From UBA4729 sp039931245 (GTDB lineage Bacteria; Patescibacteriota; Saccharimonadia; Saccharimonadales; UBA4665), in contig JBDTSH010000006.1 in assembly GCA_039931245.1 (NCBI GenBank), positions 24,145 through 88,144 of the forward strand: DNA of 64,000 bases. Reading direction: 5' to 3'. The translations under genes were made by a program, and so were the position numbers. Below the pieces are notes generated by a model that was given only the letters and a program-made list of their open reading frames with translations, ran no database searches and was not told the origin of the DNA. Numbering within the stretch: the stretch's first letter is position 1; each line of letters starts with the position of its first letter. Positions 8,945 to 16,917 of the stretch are shown in pieces.

Positions 8945-9528
8945 TACTTTTTGCCGGTCAGCGCCAATTTCACCCGGTCTTCGCTGGGCAGCGAACTATC
9001 GATTGACTGCAAGGCCGCGGCGGCGTCGGCCGGGGTATAGCCCAGTGACACTAAGGCTTCGACGGCCTCGTCTTGCAACAGCATCCCCTCACCGCGTAAC
9101 AAGCCGGTAGATTGCAGATCGACGCCCACTAATCCGACTTTGTCTTTCAAGTCGACGATGATGCGCTCGGCAACCCGCTTACCGACACCATTCGCCAACT
9201 GGATAGTTTTGGTATCACCACTGGCAATCGCTTGCCGCACGCCCGCCGCTGGACCAATGCCGAGGACACTAAGGGCCATTTTGGGGCCGACCCCGTTCAC
9301 CCCCAACAGCTGTTCAAACAAGCTTTTGGTGTCGCGACTCATGAACCCAAATAGATCGTGGGCTTGCTCGCGAATATGCTCATAGACAAACAGAGCGGCC
9401 GGCTGCCCCACGACCAAACGATCGCCCTCTTCAGCGGTCACATACAAACCATAGCCGACGCCGTGGACATCGAGCACAATCGCGTCGAGCAGCTTTTCCG
9501 ATACAATCCCCGAAAGTGTAGCAATCAT
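8944..9528 (-). CDS. ruvA: Holliday junction DNA-binding protein RuvA
   Basis: 194 residues. MIATLSGIV at 9528 is the standard RuvA start (OB-fold domain I), GVNGVGPKMALSVL and LANGVGKRVAERIIVDL are the two helix-hairpin-helix motifs, and the C-terminal domain III (DEAVEALVSLGYTPADAAAAL) contacts RuvB. The frame is open another 32 codons upstream, but a GATAAT box (9536-9541) 7 nt before the ATG at 9528 and family alignment favour the shorter form. ruvA, the reductase and ruvB run in series. Confidence 0.96.
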   Translation of the reverse strand: MIATLSGIVSEKLLDAIVLDVHGVGYGLYVTAEEGDRLVVGQPAALFVYEHIREQAHDLFGFMSRDTKSLFEQLLGVNGVGPKMALSVLGIGPAAGVRQAIASGDTKTIQLANGVGKRVAERIIVDLKDKVGLVGVDLQSTGLLRGEGMLLQDEAVEALVSLGYTPADAAAALQSIDSSLPSEDRVKLALTGKK

Positions 9529-9597
9529 TCCCCCTATTATCGCACACCGGCCCGATTGCTGCTGCGGACCGGTAATATTTGCCGTATAATACTGCCC

Positions 9598-10242
9598 ATG
9601 ACGAATCGACTCGCCGTCCGCCAACTGTCTTTTATGACGTCGAAGTGGTTCCTCGTGACGAGTGGACTGTTACTCGGGGCGGGCCTTGTCTTGGCGGTAC
9701 GGTTTGTCAGCTACCAGCCGGCCCTCATCCACTACCACGCCAACTTTGCCGTCTATATACACGGCCAGCGCGAAACTTTTAAAGGGGCCCAATACTATCA
9801 GGAAGTTTCGATGTGCAGCAGCGACAACGGCCTCACTATACCTCAGCAACGAGCCCACCTGCATGACAACAATAATAGCCTTATCCACGTCCATGACCAC
9901 GCCGTGACGTGGGGGCAGTTCTTTGAAAACCTCGGTTGGTACGTCGGGCCGAACTTTATTCAAACCGCCGACGGCACGACCGACACGGCCGATGCCCAAT
10001 CGAAGTTGCATATCGTGATCAACGGCGCTGACTACACCGACCTGACGCCCCTCACTAATACGGTCATCAAAGATCAAGATCGGCTCCTCGTCAGCTTCGG
10101 GGACATCGACGCGGCAACGCTTTCGACAGAATTTAAAACCGTCCCGTCGACGGCCCGCCAGGCCGACGTGACCCAGGACCCGGCCAGTTGTTCGGGAGCC
10201 GAGTCCGTCAGCACCCGCCAACGACTGCACCACCTGTTTTAA
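9598..10242 (+). CDS. Membrane-anchored extracytoplasmic protein, histidine-rich, function unknown
   Basis: 214 residues. An N-terminal membrane anchor (WFLVTSGLLLGAGLVLAVRFV) precedes an outer domain with many histidines (LIHYHANFAVYIHG, RAHLHDNNNSLIHVHDHAVTWG), which could bind a metal. TATAAT at 9585-9590 ends 7 nt before the ATG, giving a leaderless start; the frame itself is open much further upstream (to 9358), through the ruvA promoter. It converges on ruvC with a shared TTAA stop. No named family is recognised. Confidence 0.75.
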   Translation: MTNRLAVRQLSFMTSKWFLVTSGLLLGAGLVLAVRFVSYQPALIHYHANFAVYIHGQRETFKGAQYYQEVSMCSSDNGLTIPQQRAHLHDNNNSLIHVHDHAVTWGQFFENLGWYVGPNFIQTADGTTDTADAQSKLHIVINGADYTDLTPLTNTVIKDQDRLLVSFGDIDAATLSTEFKTVPSTARQADVTQDPASCSGAESVSTRQRLHHLF

Positions 10243-10709
10243 CGGACATTCATGGAATGGGTAATAGCGGCGGCCAAGGCATCGGCGGCGTCATCGGGCC
10301 GCGGGATGTCCTTGAGCTTCAAGATAACGCGTACCATCTCTTGCATCTGCTTTTTATCGGCACTACCGTAGCCGGTAATCGCCTGTTTAATTTGCATTGG
10401 CGTGTACTCGGCGATGGTCAGATGGGCCTGCATACCGGTAAGAAGGACGACGCCGCGGGCTTGAGCCACCGTCATGGCCGTCGTCACATTTCGGGCAAAA
10501 AAGAGTTTCTCGACCGACATGGCCGTCGGCTTGGTTTGGGCAATAATTTCCGACAGTTCTTGATATATCGTCAGTAGCCGAACGGCGTCATCCTCATGGA
10601 CGGGGGTGCGAATCACGCCGGCGTCCACAAATATCGGCTGCCCTTTAATGAGATCGATCACCCCAAAACCCAGAATTCCCGTCCCCGGGTCGATGCCCAA
10701 AATACGCAT
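10239..10709 (-). CDS. ruvC: Crossover junction endodeoxyribonuclease RuvC
   Basis: 156 residues. Catalytic acidic residues of the RNase-H fold are seen: D7 in ILGIDPGTG, E in MSVEKLFFARN, and the terminal pair in PDDAADALAAAI. RuvC cuts Holliday junctions processed by RuvAB. Its stop overlaps the convergent gene at 9598-10242 through a TTAA tetranucleotide. It follows yebC by 48 nt on the same strand, the common yebC-ruvC order. Confidence 0.95.
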   Translation of the reverse strand: MRILGIDPGTGILGFGVIDLIKGQPIFVDAGVIRTPVHEDDAVRLLTIYQELSEIIAQTKPTAMSVEKLFFARNVTTAMTVAQARGVVLLTGMQAHLTIAEYTPMQIKQAITGYGSADKKQMQEMVRVILKLKDIPRPDDAADALAAAITHSMNVR

Positions 10710-10757
10710 TCTCAGTCCTTTTGATTTCTTAAAATTGAGGGGGTAATTGCTCTCATC

Positions 10758-11483
10758 CTAAATAAGAAATTCTTCGGCAATGTCAAAATTGACGTGGGTG
10801 TTGGTGACGTCATCAATTTCGTCGAGAGCGTCCATGAGGCGCATGATTTTGCCGGCGGTGGCTTCGTCGGTGACGGCGACGCTCGTGTTGGGGACATACG
10901 TCAGCTCGGCCTCGGAGATCTGGAGGCCGGCCCCTTTAAGTAGGTCGCGGACTTTGCCCAGATCTTTGGCGGCAGTATAGATGACCGACTCGTCGCCTTC
11001 GTCTTGGACATCTTCGGCGCCGGCATCGAGAGCCGCCATCAAAATGTCGTCGCCCGTCCCGTGGACGCGAATCATCCCCTTATGATCAAACTGGAAGGAC
11101 ACGGCCCCCTTTTCGGCGATATTGCCGCCGTGCTTATTGAAAGCCAGCCGGACTAACGGGTAGGTCCGGTTGATGTTGTCGGTCGCAACCTCCACTAAAA
11201 TTGCGCCCCCGCCCGGGCCGTAGCCTTCATATAATAACTCGTGCATTTGGGCGGCGTCTTTGTCTTTAATCCGGTCAATGGCCCGTTGAATATTATTGGC
11301 AGGCATATTGGCGGCCTTCGCTTTATCCATGGCCAACCGGAGGGCAAAGTTCATATCCGGATCGGTGCCGCTGCGGGCCGCCAGGGCGATCGCGTTACCC
11401 AGCCTAGTAAAGGTGGCCCCGCGGGCGGCGTCTTTGACCCCTTTCTCGCGTTTGATGGTTGACCATTTGGAGTGACCGCTCAT
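10758..11483 (-). CDS. yebC: YebC/PmpR-family regulator (TACO1-type)
   Basis: 241 residues. MSGHSKWSTIKREKGVKDA is the family's invariant start; YEGYGPGGGAILVEVATDN and NKHGGNIAEKGAVSF follow, ending in the acidic domain typical of YebC. Proteins of this family act as DNA-binding regulators or assist translation of proline stretches. A GGAAGGGAA ribosome site lies before the ATG and a TATAAT farther upstream. ruvC is downstream in the same direction. Confidence 0.95.
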   Translation of the reverse strand: MSGHSKWSTIKREKGVKDAARGATFTRLGNAIALAARSGTDPDMNFALRLAMDKAKAANMPANNIQRAIDRIKDKDAAQMHELLYEGYGPGGGAILVEVATDNINRTYPLVRLAFNKHGGNIAEKGAVSFQFDHKGMIRVHGTGDDILMAALDAGAEDVQDEGDESVIYTAAKDLGKVRDLLKGAGLQISEAELTYVPNTSVAVTDEATAGKIMRLMDALDEIDDVTNTHVNFDIAEEFLI

Positions 11484-11696
11484 TGTTAATTCCCTTCCAT
11501 TGCCCTACTGTTCCACCAGTTTCTTATCTGTTATTATAGCACTTTCTGGGCGGAAATTTAGAGATCTTCAGAGATTCTAGGCCCCCAGATGATCAAGTCC
11601 AGACCGCGTCGCTCCCGGTCGCCCGTCCGAGGTGATATTTAAGATATGGGCCTCTCATGATCTGAGGATTAGGCCCTGGCGCTCCTGGCCAGCAGA

Positions 11697-11726
11697 TTGA
11701 CTTTTAACCAAAAATACGGATAATGT
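11697..11726 (+). promoter_or_regulatory. Promoter of tRNA-Lys, in a 287-nt gene-free stretch
   Basis: TTGACT (11697-11702) and TAATGT (11721-11726) are separated by 18 nt and lie 45 nt before the tRNA. The rest of 11484-11770 holds the yebC promoter on the other strand and an imperfect hairpin made by GGGCCT and AGGCCC near 11650-11680; no convincing gene is seen in it. Confidence 0.55.
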
Positions 11727-11770
11727 AAGGAGTTATTTCTATTATTTATGGAAACAAACCACACTTTTGA

Positions 11771-11847
11771 GGGCCCATAGCTCAGCCGGTTAGAGCACCT
11801 GCCTTTTAAGCAGGGTGTCGTGGGTTCGAGTCCCACTGGGCCCTCCA
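11771..11847 (+). tRNA. tRNA-Lys (anticodon UUU)
   Basis: 77 nt. Acceptor GGGCCCA/TGGGCCC, D arm GCTC/GAGC, anticodon stem CCTGC/GCAGG around loop CTTTTAA (anticodon TTT), T arm with GGTTCGAGTCC, and an encoded CCA end. The base before CCA reads T, unusual for this tRNA. Confidence 0.95.
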
Positions 11848-11856
11848 AGCATTGCG

Positions 11857-11887
11857 AATAATACTATTAGATGGTATTATTTTTTTT
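11857..11887 (+). terminator. tRNA-Lys terminator that also contains the next gene's -10 box
   Basis: AATAATAC (11857-11864) pairs perfectly with GTATTATT (11874-11881) and runs into eight T's. The TATTAT at 11875-11880 in the 3' arm sits 7 nt before the ATG at 11888, the spacing used as -10 throughout this window. Confidence 0.75.
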
Positions 11888-12175
11888 ATGTCAGCTGAAA
11901 CCAAACCAGATTTCTCTACAAAGCCCTCTCTAGCCTTGAAAATAAAAAGGGCTATTTTCGCAGCAGGAGTCGTTTATGGAGGTGTGAATGCCTTAATAGA
12001 TCTTGGTGGTGGCCTTGAAGCTCACCACATTGCAAGTAGTTCGCTGGCAAGCGCAACAGAGCACCAGAGTGCCACACATGACGAGCAAGATGCCTTTCAT
12101 GATGCAGAGAAACAGGCCCTCATTGCCGTGATTGGAGCGGCTGGCCTAGCCTATACCCGCAAAAGAGATAGTTAG
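11888..12175 (+). CDS. Small membrane protein, function unknown
   Basis: 95 residues starting MSAETKPDF. A hydrophobic segment (AIFAAGVVYGGVNALIDLGGG), a His/Glu/Asp-rich middle (EAHHIASSSL, ATEHQSATHDEQDAFHD) and a second hydrophobic stretch (ALIAVIGAAGLAYTRKRDS) with a positive tail suggest a two-helix hairpin protein. The ATG at 11888 is chosen over one at 11852 because it lies 7 nt after TATTAT. It stands alone between two terminators. Not recognised. Confidence 0.6.
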   Translation: MSAETKPDFSTKPSLALKIKRAIFAAGVVYGGVNALIDLGGGLEAHHIASSSLASATEHQSATHDEQDAFHDAEKQALIAVIGAAGLAYTRKRDS

Positions 12176-12261
12176 TTTAAGGAACTGCTAAATATACCCT
12201 TCTTTGTAGGTAATTAAATTGCCATAGTATTACACAAGCCTCTCCAAGCATAATCATTATG

Positions 12262-12287
12262 AAAGACTACGTTTGGAGTCTTTTTTT
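12262..12287 (+). terminator. Rho-independent terminator
   Basis: AAAGACT (12262-12268) pairs with AGTCTTT (12277-12283), loop of 8 nt, then an unbroken T run to 12287. It ends the small gene upstream and lies only 6 nt before the -10 box of the phosphorylase gene. Confidence 0.8.
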
Positions 12288-12305
12288 GTTTGGTACAATG
12301 TTGGG

Positions 12306-13079
12306 ATGTACAAGACGTTTACCGCGGCTGATTACCGAAAGCATCACAAGCTGCCCGCAGACTATGCGGTTGAGGGCTTTATAATAGTCGGGACTTTTCA
12401 CCCCGGACCATACGACCAGCTGAAAGATGAGCTCATGAAGCTACCCGTACCGGTTGACTACAGCCGCACGCTGGCCGGTCCTTATTTCGAACCAATTCTG
12501 GAGTTTGCCGTCAAGGGAAAACGATACTGGTTCGCCGTTGCCTATGGCGGCACGATGCTCAGCGAGTGGACTCATCTGGCGTGTTTATTCGGCAGTAAAA
12601 CTAACATAGTAATCGGCAGCTGTGGTGGCCTATTAGCCACGGCCGATTCACCAGAAATTATCGTACCGACCTACGCCTATGCCGACGAAAGTGCCACGCG
12701 TCTATATGAGCCGGCTGCTCACAATCGGCATGCCGCTGATAAAAGCTTATCTCTCCGACTCATTAATAAATTAGAAACAAAACATAAAGTTTGGCATGGC
12801 CCGACGATTACCTGCCAAGCGATGATGGCTGAAACATGGGGAGACATTCAGACTTGGTCGAAAGCGGGCTTCTACGCCGTCGAGATGGAGGCAGCGACTG
12901 TTTTTGCCGTGTCGAACTATTTCGCTATTCCCTCAGCAGCACTTTTAGTCATCGGTGATAATTTAGTGCAAGAGAAGACTGTGCTTGACGTTAATTATGA
13001 ATCGGGAAGTGTCACAAGGCAGGGCGTCCGCCGCGATCTACTGACGGCCGCCCTACGGGACATATTGGCAATCAGCTGA
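12306..13079 (+). CDS. Nucleoside phosphorylase (PNP/UDP family)
   Basis: 257 residues. IVIGSCGGLLATADSPEIIVPTYA is the glycine-rich phosphate/ribose region, and FYAVEMEAATVFAVSNYFAIPSAALLVIGDNL carries the MEAAT ribose-binding motif and the catalytic Asp (GDN). It splits nucleosides with phosphate, a salvage step expected in a host-dependent bacterium lacking de novo synthesis. TACAAT (12294-12299) is 6 nt before the ATG at 12306, so the start is probably leaderless although the frame is open from 12273. Purine versus uridine preference cannot be settled. Confidence 0.85.
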   Translation: MYKTFTAADYRKHHKLPADYAVEGFIIVGTFHPGPYDQLKDELMKLPVPVDYSRTLAGPYFEPILEFAVKGKRYWFAVAYGGTMLSEWTHLACLFGSKTNIVIGSCGGLLATADSPEIIVPTYAYADESATRLYEPAAHNRHAADKSLSLRLINKLETKHKVWHGPTITCQAMMAETWGDIQTWSKAGFYAVEMEAATVFAVSNYFAIPSAALLVIGDNLVQEKTVLDVNYESGSVTRQGVRRDLLTAALRDILAIS

Positions 13080-13209
13080 CAAAAAACCTCCGAGCTATCC
13101 TATCGATTACCTTTCCATAAAGTGCACCGAGGCCCTTTTTCACATACTCATAAGCAAACCGGGGTCTACTAAATAGGCAGCCGCCTGAGGGCTCGTTTGT
13201 ACTATAAAA

Positions 13210-13473
13210 TTATGTCGACAAATACTTCGCTGTGACGTGGTTCTGATTGATGCCGTTCACGAGATTGGTATAACCCATCGATTGCAGAATATTTATTGAC
13301 ACCGCCGAACGACTTCCCGATCGGCAATAAAGTATCAGTTCGGTATCTTTGGGTACGCCTGCTAGTTTCGTGGCACCCGCCATCAGCTTGGAAGGGGGTA
13401 TGTTTATCGCCCCCCGCACGTGGCCCATCATAAATTCAAAAGGTTCGCGAACATCGATTATCATTTGGCTCAT
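13210..13473 (-). CDS. Single-domain rhodanese (sulfurtransferase)
   Basis: 87 residues, a minimal cytoplasmic rhodanese. IIDVREPFEF and GHVRGAINIP are the conserved start, and the active-site loop is CRSGSRS with catalytic Cys. It likely carries persulfide sulfur in thiol metabolism. A GGAGGAG ribosome site precedes the ATG. It is divergent from the Fur-family gene, with a palindromic operator between them, and belongs functionally with the second rhodanese and glutaredoxin. The frame after the TAA stop stays open for about 45 codons (see findings). Confidence 0.9.
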   Translation of the reverse strand: MSQMIIDVREPFEFMMGHVRGAINIPPSKLMAGATKLAGVPKDTELILYCRSGSRSAVSINILQSMGYTNLVNGINQNHVTAKYLST

Positions 13474-13530
13474 ATTTTCTCCTCCAATTACATACTAATT
13501 TTCGTACCTATACTCTATACTCTATACTAT

Positions 13531-13545
13531 TGTAAATCATTTACA
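13531..13545. promoter_or_regulatory. Fur/PerR-like operator palindrome
   Basis: TGTAAA-TCA-TTTACA is a perfect inverted repeat in the divergent intergenic space between the rhodanese and the Fur-family gene. Just upstream (13510-13528) TATACTC is repeated three times; each copy contains a TATACT hexamer. It is a natural site for autoregulation by the adjacent regulator. Confidence 0.65.
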
Positions 13546-13578
13546 TTAGCAAGAATTGGGAATATACTGGTGGCTATT

Positions 13579-13980
13579 ATGCCCCTACTAGCCGTTCAAC
13601 AACGTGAAACGAAATATTGCCGCGCCATTAGGCAGGCCCTCCGGATTAAAGGCCACGCCACGAATAGTGAACTCCTGGCGTTAGTGCGGAAATCGTTCCC
13701 TGATGTGAGTGCCACGACTATTCACCGGGCGACGGCCCGCCTGGCGGCCCGCGCCGAAATTAGCCTGGCGCCGGCCGCTCTGGACGGTGCGATGCGCTAC
13801 GACGCTACCGCGACGCCCCATGATCACTTCCTGTGCTCGGCCTGCGCGATGCTCCGGGACACGGACGTCAAAAACAAAGTCATTCCCCTTCTAGAAGCGT
13901 CCATCGGCGACTGCAGTATTTCGGGCCAACTGACGATTAGTGGAATTTGTCAAAAATGTAGTGCCAAGGGATTGGCGTGA
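13579..13980 (+). CDS. Fur/PerR-family metal or peroxide-responsive repressor
   Basis: 133 residues starting MPLLAVQQRETKY. A winged helix (LLALVRKSFPDVSATTIHRATARLA) is followed by the Fur dimer domain with HDHFLCSACAML and SGICQKC, giving the two CxxC pairs that hold the structural zinc. Sensing residues cannot be assigned to iron, zinc or peroxide with certainty. TATACT (13563-13568) lies 10 nt before the ATG at 13579; the frame is open from 13420 but that would run through the operator. The next gene overlaps by 4 nt. Context suggests redox or peroxide control. Confidence 0.85.
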   Translation: MPLLAVQQRETKYCRAIRQALRIKGHATNSELLALVRKSFPDVSATTIHRATARLAARAEISLAPAALDGAMRYDATATPHDHFLCSACAMLRDTDVKNKVIPLLEASIGDCSISGQLTISGICQKCSAKGLA

Positions 13981-14372
13981 AATTCGGACTAATACTGGTT
14001 GCCGTGGTGGCGGCGTTTGCCGGCATATTATTTTTTACGTCCGGCAACACCAAGCCGACAGCGAGCCTGACATTCAAAACGGTGGCCGCCGACGTGTCTC
14101 ATGGTGGTCAACTGATCGATGTCAGAACGCCGGCCGAGTTTGCCAGCGGCCATATCGCCGGAGCGGTGAATCTCTCCCTTCAGGATATGCAAATAAATAA
14201 ACTGCCGGCCGTGGCGAAAACCCAACCAGTGTACGTCTACTGCCACAGCGGGAATCGCTCCGGCCAAGCCACCGTGATACTCAAAGCCGCCGGCTATCGG
14301 GTCATCGATCTCGGTGCCATCACGCACGTGGAATCAATCGGTGGGGCCTTAACTACTAACCCGAAAGGATAA
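13977..14372 (+). CDS. Membrane-anchored rhodanese
   Basis: 131 residues. An N-terminal signal anchor (FGLILVAVVAAFAGILFFTSG) places a rhodanese domain outside the membrane. GQLIDVRTPAEFASGHIAGAVNL and active-site CHSGNRS with catalytic Cys are clear. It starts at a GTG overlapping the regulator's stop (GTGA), so the two are co-translated. An exported sulfurtransferase next to a glutaredoxin could repair surface thiols or handle host sulfane sulfur; that is inference. Confidence 0.88.
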   Translation: MKFGLILVAVVAAFAGILFFTSGNTKPTASLTFKTVAADVSHGGQLIDVRTPAEFASGHIAGAVNLSLQDMQINKLPAVAKTQPVYVYCHSGNRSGQATVILKAAGYRVIDLGAITHVESIGGALTTNPKG

Positions 14373-14377
14373 TAGCT

Positions 14378-14632
14378 GTGAAAATAACCGTCTATAGCAC
14401 CCGGACATGCCCGTACTGCAGTATGCTAAAAGGCTGGCTCGATGATAAGTCAGTCACCTACACCGCCTACAATATTGATGAAAACCCCTATGCCGCCCAA
14501 ATGATGGTCCAAGCTAGTGGCCAGCGGGGCGTGCCGTTCAGCACGATTGAACTCGATGATGGTACCGTTGAGAAGATCCTCGGTTTCGACCGGCCTCGTT
14601 TTGAAGCGGTCCTGAAAACGACAAACGCCTAA
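14378..14632 (+). CDS. Glutaredoxin-like thiol oxidoreductase
   Basis: 84 residues, one thioredoxin fold. The active site is CPYC in TVYSTRTCPYCSMLKGWLDD, followed by the cis-proline region GVPFSTIELDDG. It could reduce disulfides using glutathione, a thioredoxin reductase or another low-molecular thiol. The start is a GTG, 5 nt after the rhodanese stop. Fourth member of the Fur-led redox operon. NrdH-like proteins share this motif, but no ribonucleotide reductase genes are adjacent. Confidence 0.9.
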   Translation: MKITVYSTRTCPYCSMLKGWLDDKSVTYTAYNIDENPYAAQMMVQASGQRGVPFSTIELDDGTVEKILGFDRPRFEAVLKTTNA

Positions 14633-14648
14633 AAACTCGTCATAGCGT

Positions 14649-15149
14649 ATGAAATTTTTACGATTTATAGCCAAAGCCACTGCTCACCCTGGAGTCGCTG
14701 AACGTGACAAGGCTACCGCCTTCAGCTATGTCGCCCTGCAAGCCGTGCTACTGTCCGTATTGTTACTGGTGAACCTTCGCGGAGGCTTTGAAATTAAAAA
14801 GTTGCTTGTCATTGGCACCATATTCGAATGGTCGGGAGGGCTCGGCATCCTGATAGCGGCCTATAGTATTCGCACGTCACTAACCGCCCTGCCCCTCCCG
14901 AAAGAACACGGAAAGTTAGCCACAAGAGGGCTGTATCGCTACGTGCGGCACCCGATGTACTCCAGCGTCTTGCTGCTGTCGCTTGGTAGTGCCCTGCTGA
15001 GCGGGCAAGCTTTCAAATACCTGCTCGTCGGGGCGCTCGCCGGATTGTTTTACTACAAATCAGTCTACGAAGAACGTTATTTGACCGCCAAGTACCCGGG
15101 CTACCAAGCCTACGCGAAAAAGACGGGCCGTTTCATACCTTTTCTGTAA
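14649..15149 (+). CDS. Isoprenylcysteine carboxyl methyltransferase-like membrane protein
   Basis: 166 residues with about four membrane helices. LYRYVRHPMYSSVLLLSLGSALLSG and the final EERYLTAKYPGYQAYAKKTGRFIPF are the SAM-binding signature of the ICMT/PEMT/NnrU group. Bacterial members methylate small or membrane-bound substrates that are mostly unknown. It follows the glutaredoxin gene by 16 nt and is likely the last gene of the operon. The GH13 gene converges after 13 nt. Confidence 0.85.
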   Translation: MKFLRFIAKATAHPGVAERDKATAFSYVALQAVLLSVLLLVNLRGGFEIKKLLVIGTIFEWSGGLGILIAAYSIRTSLTALPLPKEHGKLATRGLYRYVRHPMYSSVLLLSLGSALLSGQAFKYLLVGALAGLFYYKSVYEERYLTAKYPGYQAYAKKTGRFIPFL

Positions 15150-15162
15150 CGCAACTTTGAGG

Positions 15163-16851
15163 CTAGCTAGCCGAACGGGGACTGACGAAAACAACTGCTT
15201 CATGGGGGCGCAGGTGGACTTTGCCGTTTGGGCTGGACAGTGATTTTGTGCGGGCGTCAGAAGAAAGGACAAAGTCGCCGAGCGGAGACTCCGCCGGCAG
15301 ATTGACGTTTTGGGTCGTGGGTGAGAAGTTCACGAGTACCGTGTACTGTTCAGCCGCCCCGCCCCGAACATAGCCAAGCACCTTCGAGTTAGCCGTCGTG
15401 ATTACCCTAAATTCTGGGCGCCGTAACGATTCGGATTGGTCGCGTAACTGGCCCAGCTGTCGATAGAGCGACAAAAAGGAATCGGGATCGAGTGATTCGG
15501 TCTCGATGTTGTGCGTCGGGTAATTAGCGGCAACGGGGAGCCAGGTCTTGGCGGCGGTTGAAAAGCCGGCATTCTGGCCCGCGGTCCACTGCAGCGGCGT
15601 GCGCTCCGGATCTCGCCCCGCTCCGCCTTGGGCACCGGGGTCTTGAATTTGATCGAGCGGAATTTCGCCGTTTTTCATGCCAATTTCGTCACCGTTATAA
15701 ATAAAGACCATGCCGGGCAGAGTGAGGAGCATTACGGCGGCACTGCGGGCCGCTGATTCGCCAAGCCGAGTCACCAAGCGATGCTGATCGTGATTGCCAA
15801 AAGCATAGCTCGCCACACAGAGGGGGCTCAATGAGTCGAGGGCGCTATGGAAAGGTTCTAGGAAGGATCGCCAGGCCTCGGCTTGCCAGGGCAAACTAAA
15901 GCCCTCAAAATTAAACGGAGCGGCTACGGCCGGGTCCATGCCTTTGTAGAAGTCCAGGTATTCCGCGACCGGATGGGAAGTGTCAGGGTAGGCCTCGGTG
16001 ACCATGAACCGTTCGGACTGCTGATATTTCGCTTCCTTTAACACGGCCGCCAATTCCGCGAGGTAGGCGTACAACGGCGGCCAGCCGTGATTATTGACAT
16101 GCTGGAGGGCTCCGTAACGCGAATCTTTGCCCGCGACGTAGTGCGGGTTAACCGGGTCGTCCCGAAATAACGGATCCTTGGCCATAAAGTGGACAGCGTC
16201 GACTCGAAAACCATCGACGCCCTTGTCCAGCCAAAAGCGCATGGCCTGCTTGATGGCATCGTGGACTGCCGGGTTGCTCCAATTGAGGTCCGGCTGGCGG
16301 ACATCGAAGCTGTGCAGATAAAATTGCTGGCGAGCCGGTTCCCACTCCCACGCTGAACCGCCCGTTAATACTTCCACCCAGTTATTGGGCGGCAACGGTT
16401 GGCCGGCGCTGTCATGGCCGACGGCATCGCGCCAAATGTACCAATCCGAGTAATGGCCTTCGCGGGACTGCCGCGATTGGCGAAACCACTTGTGCTCATC
16501 GGAGGTGTGGTTGGGCACGAGGTCGATAATGACTCGAAGATCGCGGGCGTGGGCCTGGTCAAGTAATTCGGCGACGTCGGCCAGGTTGCCAAAGATGGGG
16601 TCGACATCACAATAGTCGGCGACGTCGTAGCCAAAATCAGCCATCGGTGAGGGATAAAACGGCGACAACCAAATGGCGTTGACGCCGAGGCCTTTAATAT
16701 AATCTAGCTTGTGGGTGATGCCCGGTATATCACCAATACCGTCACCGTCGGAGTCGTAAAAACTGCGGGGATATATTTGGTAGACAATGGCGCCTTCTGG
16801 CCAACGGCCGGGCGAAGATTGGGTGGTTCCGGAGGGGTGTAATGTGCTCAT
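15163..16851 (-). CDS. GH13 alpha-glucosidase (oligo-1,6-glucosidase type)
   Basis: 562 residues, complete. Conserved GH13 regions: DLVPNHTSDEHKWF (I), GFRVDAVHF with nucleophile D218 (II), VTEAYPD with acid/base E286 (III), FGNHDQHR with D355 (IV). The (beta/alpha)8 barrel with short domain C and no signal peptide indicates intracellular release of glucose from malto- or isomalto-oligosaccharides. TATGCT lies 6 nt before the ATG. It sits 66 nt downstream of a second GH13 gene on the same strand, so the two likely serve one glycogen/maltodextrin pathway. Confidence 0.93.
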   Translation of the reverse strand: MSTLHPSGTTQSSPGRWPEGAIVYQIYPRSFYDSDGDGIGDIPGITHKLDYIKGLGVNAIWLSPFYPSPMADFGYDVADYCDVDPIFGNLADVAELLDQAHARDLRVIIDLVPNHTSDEHKWFRQSRQSREGHYSDWYIWRDAVGHDSAGQPLPPNNWVEVLTGGSAWEWEPARQQFYLHSFDVRQPDLNWSNPAVHDAIKQAMRFWLDKGVDGFRVDAVHFMAKDPLFRDDPVNPHYVAGKDSRYGALQHVNNHGWPPLYAYLAELAAVLKEAKYQQSERFMVTEAYPDTSHPVAEYLDFYKGMDPAVAAPFNFEGFSLPWQAEAWRSFLEPFHSALDSLSPLCVASYAFGNHDQHRLVTRLGESAARSAAVMLLTLPGMVFIYNGDEIGMKNGEIPLDQIQDPGAQGGAGRDPERTPLQWTAGQNAGFSTAAKTWLPVAANYPTHNIETESLDPDSFLSLYRQLGQLRDQSESLRRPEFRVITTANSKVLGYVRGGAAEQYTVLVNFSPTTQNVNLPAESPLGDFVLSSDARTKSLSSPNGKVHLRPHEAVVFVSPRSAS

Positions 16852-16917
16852 AGCTCTAGCATAAAGCCAAAGGCATGAAGTTCCAAGTCACGGCCGGAAA
16901 ATGCCCGACTACCCCGC

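Noticed and set aside
11640..11690. Imperfect hairpin between yebC and tRNA-Lys as a structured RNA
   Set aside because: The stem is short and bulged and does not match tmRNA, SRP RNA, RNase P RNA or 6S RNA features.
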